Origin: Lentibacillus halodurans
Lineage (GTDB): Bacteria > Bacillota > Bacilli > Bacillales > Amphibacillaceae
Assembly (NCBI RefSeq): GCF_900112045.1
Contig: NZ_FOJW01000010.1
Span: 1-64,000, forward strand
Direction of reading: 5' to 3'
DNA length: 64,000 nt
Shown: one piece after another, positions 36,102 through 46,075 of the stretch
Layout: the number at the start of each line of letters is the position of its first letter
How positions within the stretch are numbered: position 1 is the stretch's first letter
The notes under the pieces: model-generated
What the model was told of the DNA's origin: nothing
Database searches by the model: none
The model's input: only the letters and a program-made list of their open reading frames with translations
Program-made: the position numbers and the translations under genes

Positions 36102-37112
36102 TTATCCCTTTTTCTTCGCCAATTCATCACGATCCAGTGCCCTTGGCGGTTCTTCCAACCAGCCGTGCTTAATCATAATATTCGCCCCATCTTCAGCGTA
36201 TTTCAAAATTTCATTTAACAGTCTGTTATACGTTGTTCCCAAATCTCTTCTCGGACTCGCCGACATGCTCGTGCCATAATAGCCGACGCTCAAGGCTATT
36301 AATCCAGTACTGTAATACATCATCAGCTTGTCGGAAAATGTATAGCTGGTGGAATCAGTTACCAGATCATCCATCCTTGTCGCGGCGGGGATATCATCTT
36401 CACTGAGGATGGAACCAAATATCTCACAATGTTTTTGAGCCATTTCCTTTCCTCTGATCATAAATTTTCGGACATCCGTGTTTGTTGCAACTTGACTGAA
36501 TCCGATCAACGTTGCCGAACCCAGTGCATTACGATGGTAGTTCGCAAACAGATTATTAATTTCCGTACCTGCTAATGGGCGTCTCTCACCGAAATACCCT
36601 GTCAGAAAGCTTTGGTTCTGTACGAAATCATAGCTTTCCGGTTTAGGAAGATATGGGAATATTACATAAAGCCCTTTAGATTGCAATACAGTATTAACCA
36701 TTTTAAGCCATTCATCCTGCTCTTGCAGGCATTCCGAAAAGTAATTGTAGACATCTTCCCTCCCGGCTAACGATAAGTTAATACTATATGCTTGTATGGC
36801 CGTTTGCGCACCCTGCTGAAGGTAGTATAAAATATAAGCATCAGAGTATAATCTTGGTGCATTGATATCGACATCTTCGTCCAGCTTGAATCCATATGGA
36901 ATTGGATAACGCTCACTATTAAATATTTCCGTTATCTTTGGTATATGCGATTGAGTTAAGTTCAAACCATGCTGCACAAGCGATTTAATATCTTCATCCT
37001 TAACGATTTCCGAAAAGTATTGTAATTGACATTCCAATGCGCAGTCATTCATGTAAACTGCCCAAAGCTGGGTAATGTCTGCGGATGTCAGTCCCTGACT
37101 TTTATCATTCAC
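36102..37112 (-). CDS. DUF3231 family protein (two ferritin-like repeats)
   Basis: This 336-residue protein of the DUF3231 family is made of two similar helical bundles related to spore coat protein CotF. The first half has TSADITQLWAVYMNDCALEC, and the second begins near LAGTEINNLFANYHRNALGS, with matched Cys/Glu-rich helix starts. The GTG at 37112 follows GGAGGTG by 6 bp. Function is unknown; a spore or envelope role is suggested by CotF. Paralogues are at 40952-41512 and 47401-48388. Confidence 0.85.
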   Translation of the reverse strand: MNDKSQGLTSADITQLWAVYMNDCALECQLQYFSEIVKDEDIKSLVQHGLNLTQSHIPKITEIFNSERYPIPYGFKLDEDVDINAPRLYSDAYILYYLQQGAQTAIQAYSINLSLAGREDVYNYFSECLQEQDEWLKMVNTVLQSKGLYVIFPYLPKPESYDFVQNQSFLTGYFGERRPLAGTEINNLFANYHRNALGSATLIGFSQVATNTDVRKFMIRGKEMAQKHCEIFGSILSEDDIPAATRMDDLVTDSTSYTFSDKLMMYYSTGLIALSVGYYGTSMSASPRRDLGTTYNRLLNEILKYAEDGANIMIKHGWLEEPPRALDRDELAKKKG

Positions 37113-37357
37113 GTTTTGCACCTCCAAATGCTGCAGTAATCATATTTTTTTCCAATAGAAAAGATTATATGTAATAAATCGAAAATCATTTTCGCTGAAA
37201 AATATGACTTGGCTTCTCTCTAAGCCTAGGTTAAACTTATGCCAATAAGAAAGTTATATACTTCTAATGTACCAATAGAAATACCGATCAAATGAGCGCC
37301 GGCTCTTTTACTGCTTATGTGAATTTAACCCCGAAACAATTAAAAAGGCTTTTGCCT

Positions 37358-38899
37358 TCACGATTCACTTCTGAGTGTACGAATAACGCCTTCTAATTCA
37401 GAGGTTAGGTTATTCAATTTATTTGACACCTCAAGTGTTGTTTCCGTCAGTTCATACTGTTTGTCAGTAGAATGAATCCCATCCCTGGTACCCGATACAG
37501 ACTCCCGGGCAGATTGCGTAACTTGTTGCATCGCCGCATTTACCCTCTCAGAATAAGAAGTCAAATCTTCGGTTAGTGATGAAACACCCTGAACCTGTGA
37601 AGCAACATCGCCTGATGTTTCCGAAATATGGTGAAATACTTTATTTGATTTTTGAGCAACTTCCAGCCCTTCCGTTGTGGAACTTTTCACGTTTTCCATC
37701 GACTCAACGGACTCATTGGTCACAACCAAAATTTGCTGAATGATCTCTGAAATATTTTTTGATGATTCCAATGACTGCTCAGCTAATTTTTTCACTTCAT
37801 CAGCTACGACTGCAAACCCCTTTCCATATTCTCCAGCTCTTGCCGATTCGATCGAGGCATTTAATGACAATAAATTCGTTTGATCAGCTATATCCGAAAT
37901 CACCTCAACAATGCCCTCAATTGCCTGTGACCGTTGATGAAGTTCTTTAACCTTGGCATAAGAATCATCGACATCCTCATTAATTCCTTTTATTTGCATC
38001 AGTAGATTTTCAATGAGTTCACTTCCATGCCGGGCCTCCTTTGCTGATGCGTCCGAATTTGCTGAAACCTCTTGGGCTGTTTGGTTAATACTCTTAATTC
38101 CTTCATCTATTTGCGTTATAACATTCATATGATCCTGAACGATTTCCAGCTGCTGTTCGGTACTGCCTGAAGCTTCTTTCATTGAGGCGGCAAGTTTTCC
38201 ACTAGCCTCATATGATTGTTTCGCATTATCTGAAAGAGTTTTCGATACAGTTGAAATTTGATCGGATGTCGTGGATAAACGGCCAACAATATCCTCTACA
38301 ATATTTTTGCGCTGCTCCTGCTGCTTTTGCTGATAGTAAGCTTCTATTTTTTTGCCGCTGTATACCTGCCAACTAACTGCACTTGATGTAAGAATCAAAA
38401 AGACAGCATGCCATAAAAACATGGAAAACATATATTGCTCCATGCCAAAAACCAATTCCGGAACATATATCAGGCCGATAATATGCTGAATAGCAAAAAT
38501 CGTCGTCATCAAAGCAATTAATTTAATTTCCTGATAGTAACCTAAAGCAGCAACAACCATAAATATGCTAAAGTGAAATTCTATTCTGCCGCTTCCGCCG
38601 GATATGATCGCAACGCTCCCAAACGCAAGTGCCAGCGTCAGCAGGTTGGGAATGAATCGATGGTTTTTATTTTTAAGATATATCATGATACTGAACAGAA
38701 AAAATACGATCGGAATCATGAATAATATATTCAGTGTCAAACCAAACTGAGATTCAATATCAGCTGATGGAACCATGTCACCAGTGCCATGTGAATAATC
38801 AAACATGTGAAAATATCTTCCCATAATATTCACGATGATCGTCAGCAGGATGACCGCTCCTGTTATAAAATGCATGAGTTTATTCCGTTCTTTTTTCAT
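37358..38899 (-). CDS. Methyl-accepting chemotaxis protein
   Basis: This 513-residue chemoreceptor has an N-terminal membrane part of about six helices (residues ~10-180) instead of the common two helices with a periplasmic domain. It therefore probably senses a membrane, redox or energy signal. The signalling domain begins at ~200 and carries the CheA/CheW tip [20 protein letters not shown]. Several Glu/Gln methylation helices flank it. The ATG has GGAGAGC upstream with good spacing. It is single and not linked to other che genes here. Confidence 0.9.
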   Translation of the reverse strand: MKKERNKLMHFITGAVILLTIIVNIMGRYFHMFDYSHGTGDMVPSADIESQFGLTLNILFMIPIVFFLFSIMIYLKNKNHRFIPNLLTLALAFGSVAIISGGSGRIEFHFSIFMVVAALGYYQEIKLIALMTTIFAIQHIIGLIYVPELVFGMEQYMFSMFLWHAVFLILTSSAVSWQVYSGKKIEAYYQQKQQEQRKNIVEDIVGRLSTTSDQISTVSKTLSDNAKQSYEASGKLAASMKEASGSTEQQLEIVQDHMNVITQIDEGIKSINQTAQEVSANSDASAKEARHGSELIENLLMQIKGINEDVDDSYAKVKELHQRSQAIEGIVEVISDIADQTNLLSLNASIESARAGEYGKGFAVVADEVKKLAEQSLESSKNISEIIQQILVVTNESVESMENVKSSTTEGLEVAQKSNKVFHHISETSGDVASQVQGVSSLTEDLTSYSERVNAAMQQVTQSARESVSGTRDGIHSTDKQYELTETTLEVSNKLNNLTSELEGVIRTLRSES

Positions 38900-39042
38900 A
38901 TACCGTCCGCTCTCCTCCCCCGAAGTGTCTAAAGCTCTCTCTTTCTAAGTCACCGTTTTCCTTTATTATCGGTAAATATTCACAAACACTTTAAATGAGT
39001 GATGTAAAGCCCGTCATGGAGCAGGCCACCAAGGAGAAAATG

Positions 39043-39082
39043 AAAAAGAGCACAACACGTTTATTGGTGTCATGCTCTTTAT
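39043..39082 (-). terminator. Terminator after the BCCT gene
   Basis: The stem AAAGAGCAxxACAC/GTGTxxTGCTCTTT is followed on the minus strand by a U-rich stretch, 12 bp past the BCCT stop codon. Confidence 0.75.
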
Positions 39083-39094
39083 TCAGCAGGATTA

Positions 39095-40669
39095 TTATTT
39101 ACTTTGCTGCTGCTTGTTCCGCTTACGCACATTATGGACCCACGCCCTGTCTTCATCCATCATTTTTTTAGCGGCATAAATGGTCAAAAACTGTATGATA
39201 ATGATCGGGATTCCCATAAGACCGGAAAGAACTTCCAACGGAGGCAGGCCACCGATCCGCATTAATAGCAATGCCAGTACAGTTATGATTGCAGCGACAA
39301 TAATTCTTAATGCCCTTGATGGCTCTGCCTGACTCATGTTTTTAGTGCCTGTATAGGATGCGATTGTATAAGTCGTCGAATCCAATGTCGTCGTTAAAAA
39401 GATCGTTGCAATAACGATAAAGATGACCAGAACGATAGACGATAAAGGCAATGAGGACAATATAGCCGGTATAGCTGCCATCGTATCCTCCTGTACAACA
39501 TCCAATACAGGAACTTCACCGGTCAAATACTGATGTACACCAAGACCTCCTAAAACACCTGTAGCGACCCAGGATAGGAGCGTAGGCGCTAACAAATACG
39601 TCAGGATCATTTCTTTAACAGTTCTTCCCCGGGATATTTTAGCGGCAAACACACTGTGCAGCATCGCCCATGTTGCACTGTAGGCAAACCAGAATACCGT
39701 ATTGCTGACAACATATGTGGAACCTTCCATATTGACAGAGTCCGTATAAATGGACAAATCAACATAATTAGCCAATAAATGACCAAGACTGTCTGTAAAA
39801 AAGTTAAGAATAAAAATACCAGGACCAATGATCATAATAAACAAAGCAAACGCACCAGCCAGATACATATTAAAGGTGCTTAATCGTTTAATGCCCCTTT
39901 CAATCCCCAAATAAGCACTCAAGGAAAATAAAAACACCCAAACCACTGTTACAACTAGCGTTAGCCCGAACGTAATATCAATATTGAATAGTTCAGCTAA
40001 ATTGTAGGTGACAATCGGTGCGCCCAATCCTAACGTAACCGCTGCTCCTGCAAGAATGCTGACGAGAAAAATGATATCCAGTATTTTACCGCCGATACCA
40101 TCCGTAAATTGATCCCCAAAGATGACACGACATGCTTCGGATATCCGCATAAATGGTTTCTTGCGGACATGCAAAATATACGCCATAGCGGGGGCTGCCA
40201 TCACAAAGATCGCAAACACCTGGAAACTCCACATAAACATACTGTAGGCATTTCCCCACAGCAATGCTTCCGCCGACTGGGCTTCAGCACCAAACGGGGG
40301 ATCCACTGCCACATTCGCCCATTCGGTCATACCAGTCCGCATAATCGTAGAGCCCAGCCCCATAGCAATTAAAATGGAAGCATATTCAAATAAATTAAAG
40401 CGTGGCTTCTCTGCCGGATCGCCCAAAACAACATTCCCGTATTTGGAAAATGACAAAAAAAGACCTGCCGCAACCAGAATGATCGCATACCATATGTAGC
40501 CCCAAGTGAACATTCCCACAATCTGATCGAAAATGGTGTTCAAGACTTCCAGCGATTGATCCTCATACAACGCAAAAGGAATACAAATTAAAATAACAAT
40601 AACTAAAGATGGAGCAAAAATTCTATGGTCAATTAGTCTTCCACTTAACCCTTTACTTTCCTTCTCCAT
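39095..40669 (-). CDS. BCCT family transporter (compatible-solute uptake)
   Basis: This sodium-coupled betaine/choline/carnitine-type transporter is 524 residues long with 12 helices. The core aromatic segment reads FWFAYSATWAMLHSVFAAKI, and GMGLGSTIMRTGMTEW-like sequence opens the fold (observed MGLGSTIMRTGMTEWANVAV). The conserved core tryptophans are partly altered relative to OpuD, so the substrate may not be glycine betaine. ATG 40669 follows GGAGG by 7 bp. Uptake of osmoprotectants fits a salt-tolerant host. Confidence 0.87.
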   Translation of the reverse strand: MEKESKGLSGRLIDHRIFAPSLVIVILICIPFALYEDQSLEVLNTIFDQIVGMFTWGYIWYAIILVAAGLFLSFSKYGNVVLGDPAEKPRFNLFEYASILIAMGLGSTIMRTGMTEWANVAVDPPFGAEAQSAEALLWGNAYSMFMWSFQVFAIFVMAAPAMAYILHVRKKPFMRISEACRVIFGDQFTDGIGGKILDIIFLVSILAGAAVTLGLGAPIVTYNLAELFNIDITFGLTLVVTVVWVFLFSLSAYLGIERGIKRLSTFNMYLAGAFALFIMIIGPGIFILNFFTDSLGHLLANYVDLSIYTDSVNMEGSTYVVSNTVFWFAYSATWAMLHSVFAAKISRGRTVKEMILTYLLAPTLLSWVATGVLGGLGVHQYLTGEVPVLDVVQEDTMAAIPAILSSLPLSSIVLVIFIVIATIFLTTTLDSTTYTIASYTGTKNMSQAEPSRALRIIVAAIITVLALLLMRIGGLPPLEVLSGLMGIPIIIIQFLTIYAAKKMMDEDRAWVHNVRKRNKQQQSK

Positions 40670-40951
40670 TTAGAAACCTCCAATCACAAATTTGCGGTCA
40701 GGGAGAGGATAGTAAACTTATCCCTTCGTCCCAATTACAGATAAAGAAATATATTGTACCTATTACCACGTGATGTCATTTATAAACTTAGGTTAGCTTT
40801 GAAAAATTATACAAAAAGGATATTTGTATTGATATCCTTCTCATGTTTGTTTAGTCCTTATATTCCCTAAAACCCAAAAATGACGATGTATATTTTCATG
40901 AAGATGATCCAAAATATCAAGAAGGAACATAGCATAACGGAGGATATTAAA
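40670..40951. other. Divergent promoter region, BCCT and DUF3231 genes
   Basis: The 282-bp region lies between divergent genes. AT-rich, with no clear operator or promoter pair seen by eye. Frames upstream of 40952 lack a ribosome-binding site. Confidence 0.35.
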
Positions 40952-41512
40952 ATGCCTAACTTTGAGCAGCTCTTTGAATCAGCATCGACTATTCTTCAAT
41001 CTTTGACAGATAACAAAAAAGATCCGTTGCACGTGGGTGAAGCCATGGCTTGCTGGACATGCCTTGCTTTTGTGAACAATATCATCACTTATGAAGAAAT
41101 AGGCCTTAATACAACAACAGATCCAGGTGTCAAAGAACTTTATCAGGACGGATTTAAAATAGCAAATTCCCACAAAAAGCAGTTAACGAAACTGATGCAA
41201 GAAGAAGGCGTGACTTTGCCAGCTTCCCCGGAAAGCAAGCCGAATTCCGATCCCAGTACTGTTCCGGTTGGTACAAAATTCACAGATAACGAACTGGCAA
41301 ACACGATTAATATCAACTTTGTAGTAGCAGCGAATATGTGTGCAGCCGCTGCAAGTCAGTGCCTTCGTACGGATGTTGGCCTTATGTTCATCAAATTCCA
41401 GGCCGAAAAATTATCCTTAGGGTACAAAGCAAAAGAATTAATGCAACAAAAAGGCTGGCTGATAGTCCCGCCCTATTACCAGCCACCAGGGACTCCCCAT
41501 CCTAAAAAATAA
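40952..41512 (+). CDS. DUF3231 family protein, single-domain
   Basis: This 186-residue protein corresponds to one DUF3231 (CotF-like helical) unit. It has AMACWTCLAFVNNIITYEEI near the N-terminus, KIANSHKKQLTKLMQEEGVT in the middle, and FVVAANMCAAAASQCLRTDV before GWLIVPPYYQPP at the end. The ATG at 40952 is preceded by GGAGGA with a 7-bp spacing. Earlier in-frame ATGs (40880 onward) have none. Short, Cys-bearing helices suggest a spore-coat-like or metal/redox role, but this is inference. Confidence 0.8.
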   Translation: MPNFEQLFESASTILQSLTDNKKDPLHVGEAMACWTCLAFVNNIITYEEIGLNTTTDPGVKELYQDGFKIANSHKKQLTKLMQEEGVTLPASPESKPNSDPSTVPVGTKFTDNELANTININFVVAANMCAAAASQCLRTDVGLMFIKFQAEKLSLGYKAKELMQQKGWLIVPPYYQPPGTPHPKK

Positions 41513-41535
41513 TGTTCATATGGGTAAAAAAATAT

Positions 41536-41568
41536 CCCTCTTGTGCTTTGGCAGCAAAGCTGTGAGGG
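41536..41568. terminator. Terminator after the single-domain DUF3231 gene
   Basis: The two-part stem CCCTC..GCTTTG/CAAAGC..GAGGG lies 24 bp past the stop codon. The run after it, TTATTCCTT, is only moderately U-rich. Confidence 0.6.
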
Positions 41569-41644
41569 TTATTCCTTCATGACGTTCTTCCTGTTGGAGC
41601 TGTTCTACCAATTCCAACAGTTGGCATGAGATATTCAATTGGTT

Positions 41645-42211
41645 CTAAAAATTGTATGCCGCTTCTTTCGCTTCACGGATTTTAGTAAAGGTTTCCGTTA
41701 ATTTGACTGTATCTTCAACCAGTCGATCAATCCGAAACAGCACATCATCATTTGTAATTTCTTTTCGATAGAAATCTTTTTCCTCGATAAAAACATACGT
41801 CCCGACAATTTGTGCCTTCATATAAGTTAAAATAGGTTTTAATTGCTGTTCTGCAATTAAGAAATGTTTGGGTGAACCCGCTGTCACAATCATGCTGACA
41901 ACTTTATTCCGAAACGCATTGACAGGAAGCAGATCAAATATATTCTTCAATGTCGCCGGTATAGATGCCTGAAAAATGGGTGTTCCGATCATGATAGCGT
42001 CTGTTTCCATGATCGTTTTTGCAACATATTTTGTATCACCTTCATACTCCAAATAGTTACGCCCATCACTAAACTGTACGTCATACTCGGCCAAATCAAT
42101 TGTTGTCACATCAGCGTCCGGATATTTGTCATGAATAGCTTTTACTGTATAATCCATAGCTGTTTTTGTTTTTGATCCGACTTTAGAACCGGATAGAACG
42201 ACAATCTTCAT
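41645..42211 (-). CDS. NADPH-dependent FMN reductase
   Basis: This flavodoxin-like reductase of 188 residues is expected to supply reduced FMN. VLSGSKVGSKTKTAMDYTVK carries the phosphate-binding loop and DAIMIGTPIFQASIPATLKN the conserved flavin loop. The ATG follows AGGAGG by 8 bp. It lies 12 bp after the LLM monooxygenase gene on the same strand, so the two form a two-component flavin monooxygenase system. The substrate is unknown. Confidence 0.86.
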   Translation of the reverse strand: MKIVVLSGSKVGSKTKTAMDYTVKAIHDKYPDADVTTIDLAEYDVQFSDGRNYLEYEGDTKYVAKTIMETDAIMIGTPIFQASIPATLKNIFDLLPVNAFRNKVVSMIVTAGSPKHFLIAEQQLKPILTYMKAQIVGTYVFIEEKDFYRKEITNDDVLFRIDRLVEDTVKLTETFTKIREAKEAAYNF

Positions 42212-42223
42212 GCGCTGTGCCTC

Positions 42224-43282
42224 CTAGTTTTTTGCCGTGTATTTTTTAATTGCTGGTAAAATGTCTTTACCAATCAGCTCAATATTTTGCTTTAATTGAT
42301 CAAATGAAACGCCACCGAAATCCATTTGGGCGATATACCGCTGATGGCCGAATTGTTCATGCTGATACAGAATCTTTTCAATGATTTGCTGCGGGCTGCC
42401 GACATTGATAATACTGCGTGTATCCGCTGCCTGTGCAAAACCCTGCTTCGGAAATCCCTGTCCGTTCGTTTTTTTCATCCCTTCATTAATATGGGGATAA
42501 TACTCTTTCAGCGCCTGCTGTGTTGTTTCAGCCGTATAGAAAAAACCAGCCGTAGAAACGGGCAGCTCTGATGGGTCGAATCCGCTTTGCTGCGCCGCTT
42601 CACGATAAGCATCAATCGTTCGCTTAAATGCAGAAACCGGTCCGCCTAAATGAGCCATGAACATTGGAACACCTGCATAACCGGCCTTAATCGCACTGGC
42701 AGGTGTGCCACCAACGGCACGCCAAATCGGCAACGAACCATTTTGTGGACGCGGAAGAACCCTGGCATTTTTCAATGGCGCACGGAATTCCCCGTTCCAA
42801 TTGACAACTTCCTCTTCATTGATCTTCCTTAAAAGATCAAATTTTTCTTCGTACAGTTCTTCATAATCACGAAGATCATATCCCAATAAATCATAAAGCC
42901 CTACCCTTGACGCACGACCGGCAACAATCTCCGCACGACCCTTTGAAATCAGATCAATCGTTGCGAAGTCCTCATATACACGTACAGGATCCAGCGTACT
43001 GATAATCGTCGAGGAGCTGGCGATTTTTATTTTGTCTGTTGCCTGAGCAATTGCTGACAAGACAACCGAGTGCGCCTGCGTTGCGAAATATTCCTGATGA
43101 CTTTCCCCAACACTAAAGAAATCAAGACCTGCTTCTTCAGCAAGCTTAGCCAGTTCAATGATTTCATGAAGGCGCTGCTGGGCAGAAATCCGCTCACCTG
43201 TTGATGGATCAGGCAAATGATCTCCCAGCGTATAAAGGCCAAATTCCAGACCTTTGCTTGGATCAATACGGTATTTTTCCAT
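42224..43282 (-). CDS. LLM class flavin-dependent oxidoreductase
   Basis: This luciferase-like monooxygenase (bacterial luciferase fold) has 352 residues. It has the opening GLEFGLYTLGDHLPDPSTGE, AEEAGLDFFSVGESHQEYF, and ATDKIKIASSSTIIS then RVYEDFATIDLISKGRAEIV. It needs reduced FMN from the neighbouring reductase. Its target could be an aldehyde, sulfur compound or xenobiotic; the sequence does not say. The ATG has AAAGGTTGAG upstream. It is the first gene of the operon, divergent from an HxlR regulator. Confidence 0.87.
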   Translation of the reverse strand: MEKYRIDPSKGLEFGLYTLGDHLPDPSTGERISAQQRLHEIIELAKLAEEAGLDFFSVGESHQEYFATQAHSVVLSAIAQATDKIKIASSSTIISTLDPVRVYEDFATIDLISKGRAEIVAGRASRVGLYDLLGYDLRDYEELYEEKFDLLRKINEEEVVNWNGEFRAPLKNARVLPRPQNGSLPIWRAVGGTPASAIKAGYAGVPMFMAHLGGPVSAFKRTIDAYREAAQQSGFDPSELPVSTAGFFYTAETTQQALKEYYPHINEGMKKTNGQGFPKQGFAQAADTRSIINVGSPQQIIEKILYQHEQFGHQRYIAQMDFGGVSFDQLKQNIELIGKDILPAIKKYTAKN

Positions 43283-43447
43283 TTATATCTCAACCTTTCA
43301 TTTCTAAATGATTTATATTGTCTCACCTTGCATTATCACCTTCATTGTTCCCCATCAATATGTTATTATGAACTATAATAAAAAATAATGGAAGTACGCA
43401 CTTTCATGTCATATAGTATACAAAAAGATACTACTGGAGGGATTAAC

Positions 43448-43795
43448 ATGGACATAGAGCCGGAATTATGCCGTGTGGAGGATGCTTTAGGTATATTAGT
43501 CGGCAAGTGGAAGCCGATTATTCTGCTGCATTTGCTGAAGGAAGGTACGCAGCGATTCAGTGAACTGAAACGAAATGTGCCCGGAATTACCCAGAAGATG
43601 CTGACAAAGCAGTTACGGGAATTGGAAGATGAAGATATTATTGAACGGGTTGTATACCCTCAGGTTCCGCCAAAAGTGGAGTATTCCATCACCGAATATG
43701 GCAAGGGCCTGGAACCCATATTGGCAGCCATGCATGAATGGGGAAAACAGCACGTGATGCATAAGAAGCAAAAAATAAAAGCAGAAAATCGTTAA
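43448..43795 (+). CDS. HxlR family transcriptional regulator
   Basis: This winged-helix regulator has 115 residues. CRVEDALGILVGKWKPIILL is the HxlR/DUF24 opening, with the conserved Cys near residue 7 that senses electrophiles in YodB/CatR-like members. GITQKMLTKQLRELEDEDII is the recognition helix region. ATG 43448 follows GGAGGG by 7 bp. Divergence from the LLM/FMN-reductase pair makes it the likely regulator of that pair. Confidence 0.88.
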   Translation: MDIEPELCRVEDALGILVGKWKPIILLHLLKEGTQRFSELKRNVPGITQKMLTKQLRELEDEDIIERVVYPQVPPKVEYSITEYGKGLEPILAAMHEWGKQHVMHKKQKIKAENR

Positions 43796-44287
43796 CCGGG
43801 ACCTATCTGCTTAGAAAACGATAGGCCCAATTAAAACAAATGTATAGATCTTATTAGAGTCTTTAAACGACATTTTATTTGGTTTTACAGGCAATCTATT
43901 TCTTCTGTTAATTCACAGTTTCCACACTTTATCTCTGATTTGCAATAATCATTTTATAAACTTCATAAGATTCTATTCTAACTGCATCCTCCTCAATGAA
44001 CCCAATTAAGTTTCCAAATCATTCATAAGTGATGTTACCTATCCATTGTATAATAATGCAACAGTCAAACCACCTATTAAATTTTTCATACTCCTATTCT
44101 ACTATGACAAACAAGATATTCCAAAATAATACATTTTTCTGACCCTATGCAATAGGCGTTCATTCAGTATCAATAACTCTTTCGTCCCAGTAGTTAAAAA
44201 GCCTGTACAAACGCTACGTTCGAACTATTGTACAAATTAATGTGAGTAGTAAAATTATTCATAACACGATTAGGAGGAGGAAATTTT
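43796..44287. other. Intergenic region before the dipeptidase
   Basis: No gene is supported here. An inverted repeat TGTACAA/TTGTACA with a 17-base centre lies at 44204-44234, about 50-80 bp before the dipeptidase start, where an operator would be expected. The rest is AT-rich with no clear feature. Confidence 0.4.
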
Positions 44288-45703
44288 ATGCAGCGGAAAT
44301 TTTTATATTTAGTTGTCGCTATTTTGTTCCTATCTTTCACCTCTACATCAGTCTTGGCACAACCTGTCGAGGTGCAGGATACTGAGTCGATCCATTTCGA
44401 TGCTACAGTTATCGATGGCCACAATGACACAATGATGAAGGTGATCAATGAGGATACATGGCTTCCTGAAACAGATATCGGAGACGAAACATCATTTCAG
44501 CTTGATATCCCTAAACTGCAGACAGGCGGAATCGACGCACCCTTCTTTGCGGCATATACTTCGGGGTATTACGACAATAATCCTCGCAGTATAAGCAGGA
44601 CATTAGCCTTGATTAATGCTTTGTATTGGACAGAAGAACAAAATCCTGATGACCTCAACATCTCTTCCACTACCAAAGAAATCAGACAAGCAGTCAAAGA
44701 TAATAAAATTGCAGCTATCCCGACAATCGAAGGTGCCTACTCCCTGCAAGAACACAATGCATTGGGGCTTCTGCATCAATACGATGACCTTGGCGTAACA
44801 GTCCTCGGTTTTAATTGGAATTATTCCAATGCCCTGGGAGAAGGTGCTGACAGAGTATATGGCGACTCTGAAAGAACGCCCTCTGAAGGTGGCCTGACAG
44901 CGTTGGGTGCTGAGGTCGCTCAAGAAATGAATGATATTGGTATGGCTATTGATGTCTCACATATGTCCAGAAACACCTTCTGGGATGTCATGGAAGTCAC
45001 TGAGGCTCCCGTCATTGCCTCCCATTCAGGTGTTAATGGAATGAAAAATCACCAGCGAAACCTTACTGATGAACAGCTGCTGGCACTTGAAGAAAATGGC
45101 GGGTTGATCAACATCGTATTTTATCCTGCATTTTTGACAGACGACTCAGAAGGATATGTTAAAGATGTCGTCGACCATGTCGAATATGCTGTTGATTTGA
45201 TTGGCATTGACCATGTCGGACTTGGCTCTGATTTTGACGGTGCCTCGATGCCGTCTGATCTTCAGAATGCATCAGAAATGCCTGGAATTACGGAGGAACT
45301 AGCAAGCAGAGGATATTCAAAGCAGGAGATTGAAAAACTGCTTGGCGGAAATGCACTGCGTGTACTTAAAGAAGTCGAAAAAGCGGCAAAGTACGATCCA
45401 TATGAACGCGGTGTTAGCCCTGTCATAAAGCCGGATTATGAGATGGGCGAGATCATTGACGTCAGGACACCACTTCTGAAAGCAGACATCGCGACGAAAA
45501 AAGGACCAGCTGTTGATGAAAACAGTTTAAAGGTTATTGTAGATGGCATCACCTACGAACCTGATTATAATGAAGAAACATCAACATTATCACTGCAGCT
45601 TGAAGAAGACTTGCAGGAACGTTTCCATGTGGTAACCTTTGAAGCTGCTAACAAAACAGGGAAAGTTACAAGAGAGACAAGGATATTTTATATTGGTGAT
45701 TAA
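44288..45703 (+). CDS. Exported dipeptidase, M19 (membrane dipeptidase) family
   Basis: This is a zinc-dependent dipeptidase of the renal-dipeptidase family. Residues 1-25 (RKFLYLVVAILFLSFTSTSV) form a signal peptide. The catalytic core includes DGHNDTMMKVI (metal ligands), IPTIEGAYSLQEHN, IDVSHMSRNTFWDV, VIASHSGVNGMKNHQRNLTD and HVGLGSDFDG. After about residue 375 there is a C-terminal extension of ~95 residues with beta-rich sequence (KVIVDGITYEPD), longer than the usual ~310-400-residue members. It probably releases amino acids from dipeptides outside the cell. The ATG has AGGAGGAGG 8 bp upstream. A terminator follows. Confidence 0.87.
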   Translation: MQRKFLYLVVAILFLSFTSTSVLAQPVEVQDTESIHFDATVIDGHNDTMMKVINEDTWLPETDIGDETSFQLDIPKLQTGGIDAPFFAAYTSGYYDNNPRSISRTLALINALYWTEEQNPDDLNISSTTKEIRQAVKDNKIAAIPTIEGAYSLQEHNALGLLHQYDDLGVTVLGFNWNYSNALGEGADRVYGDSERTPSEGGLTALGAEVAQEMNDIGMAIDVSHMSRNTFWDVMEVTEAPVIASHSGVNGMKNHQRNLTDEQLLALEENGGLINIVFYPAFLTDDSEGYVKDVVDHVEYAVDLIGIDHVGLGSDFDGASMPSDLQNASEMPGITEELASRGYSKQEIEKLLGGNALRVLKEVEKAAKYDPYERGVSPVIKPDYEMGEIIDVRTPLLKADIATKKGPAVDENSLKVIVDGITYEPDYNEETSTLSLQLEEDLQERFHVVTFEAANKTGKVTRETRIFYIGD

Positions 45704-45746
45704 ATGAATTTGGATCATCTACAATTGTAATACCCAGCAAATTTTT

Positions 45747-45784
45747 AAAGGGCAGGATTATCAATTGAATCCTGCTCTTTTCTA
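45747..45784 (+). terminator. Terminator after the dipeptidase gene
   Basis: The stem AAAGGGCAGGAT/ATCCTGCTCTTTT has about 11 paired bases and ends in a T-run. Confidence 0.8.
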
Positions 45785-46075
45785 TTCGTTTGAAAAAGAA
45801 GTTACTGCTCTATGATTATTATCAAGCCTATACCGAAAGAAAGACCGCAAATACATGGTATAATAAAAATTATAATATATTGGCTTTACATGAGGGGTCA
45901 GGTACACTTTCTTTCCTTCTCGGAGCCTTCCTGTGGAGGGAAGTGCTACCTATGGGTATGGTGAATGTTTTAACGCTAATGGTTAATAGCATTAAATCAT
46001 GTCCGACAAAAATAACAAAGGCCCCCTCAATGGCTCGAGCCAATCACTGCGTACGGTTCATGTCATTGAACTGAC
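45785..46075. other. Intergenic region before the YhfP gene
   Basis: A 94-codon plus-strand frame (45790-46074) starts with TTG, lacks a ribosome-binding site and has no family-like motif. I regard it as noise. No other feature is clear. Confidence 0.35.

Noticed and set aside
45790-46074. 94-codon plus-strand frame after the dipeptidase
   Set aside because: It begins with TTG and has no Shine-Dalgarno sequence or recognisable motif, and it lies beyond a terminator.
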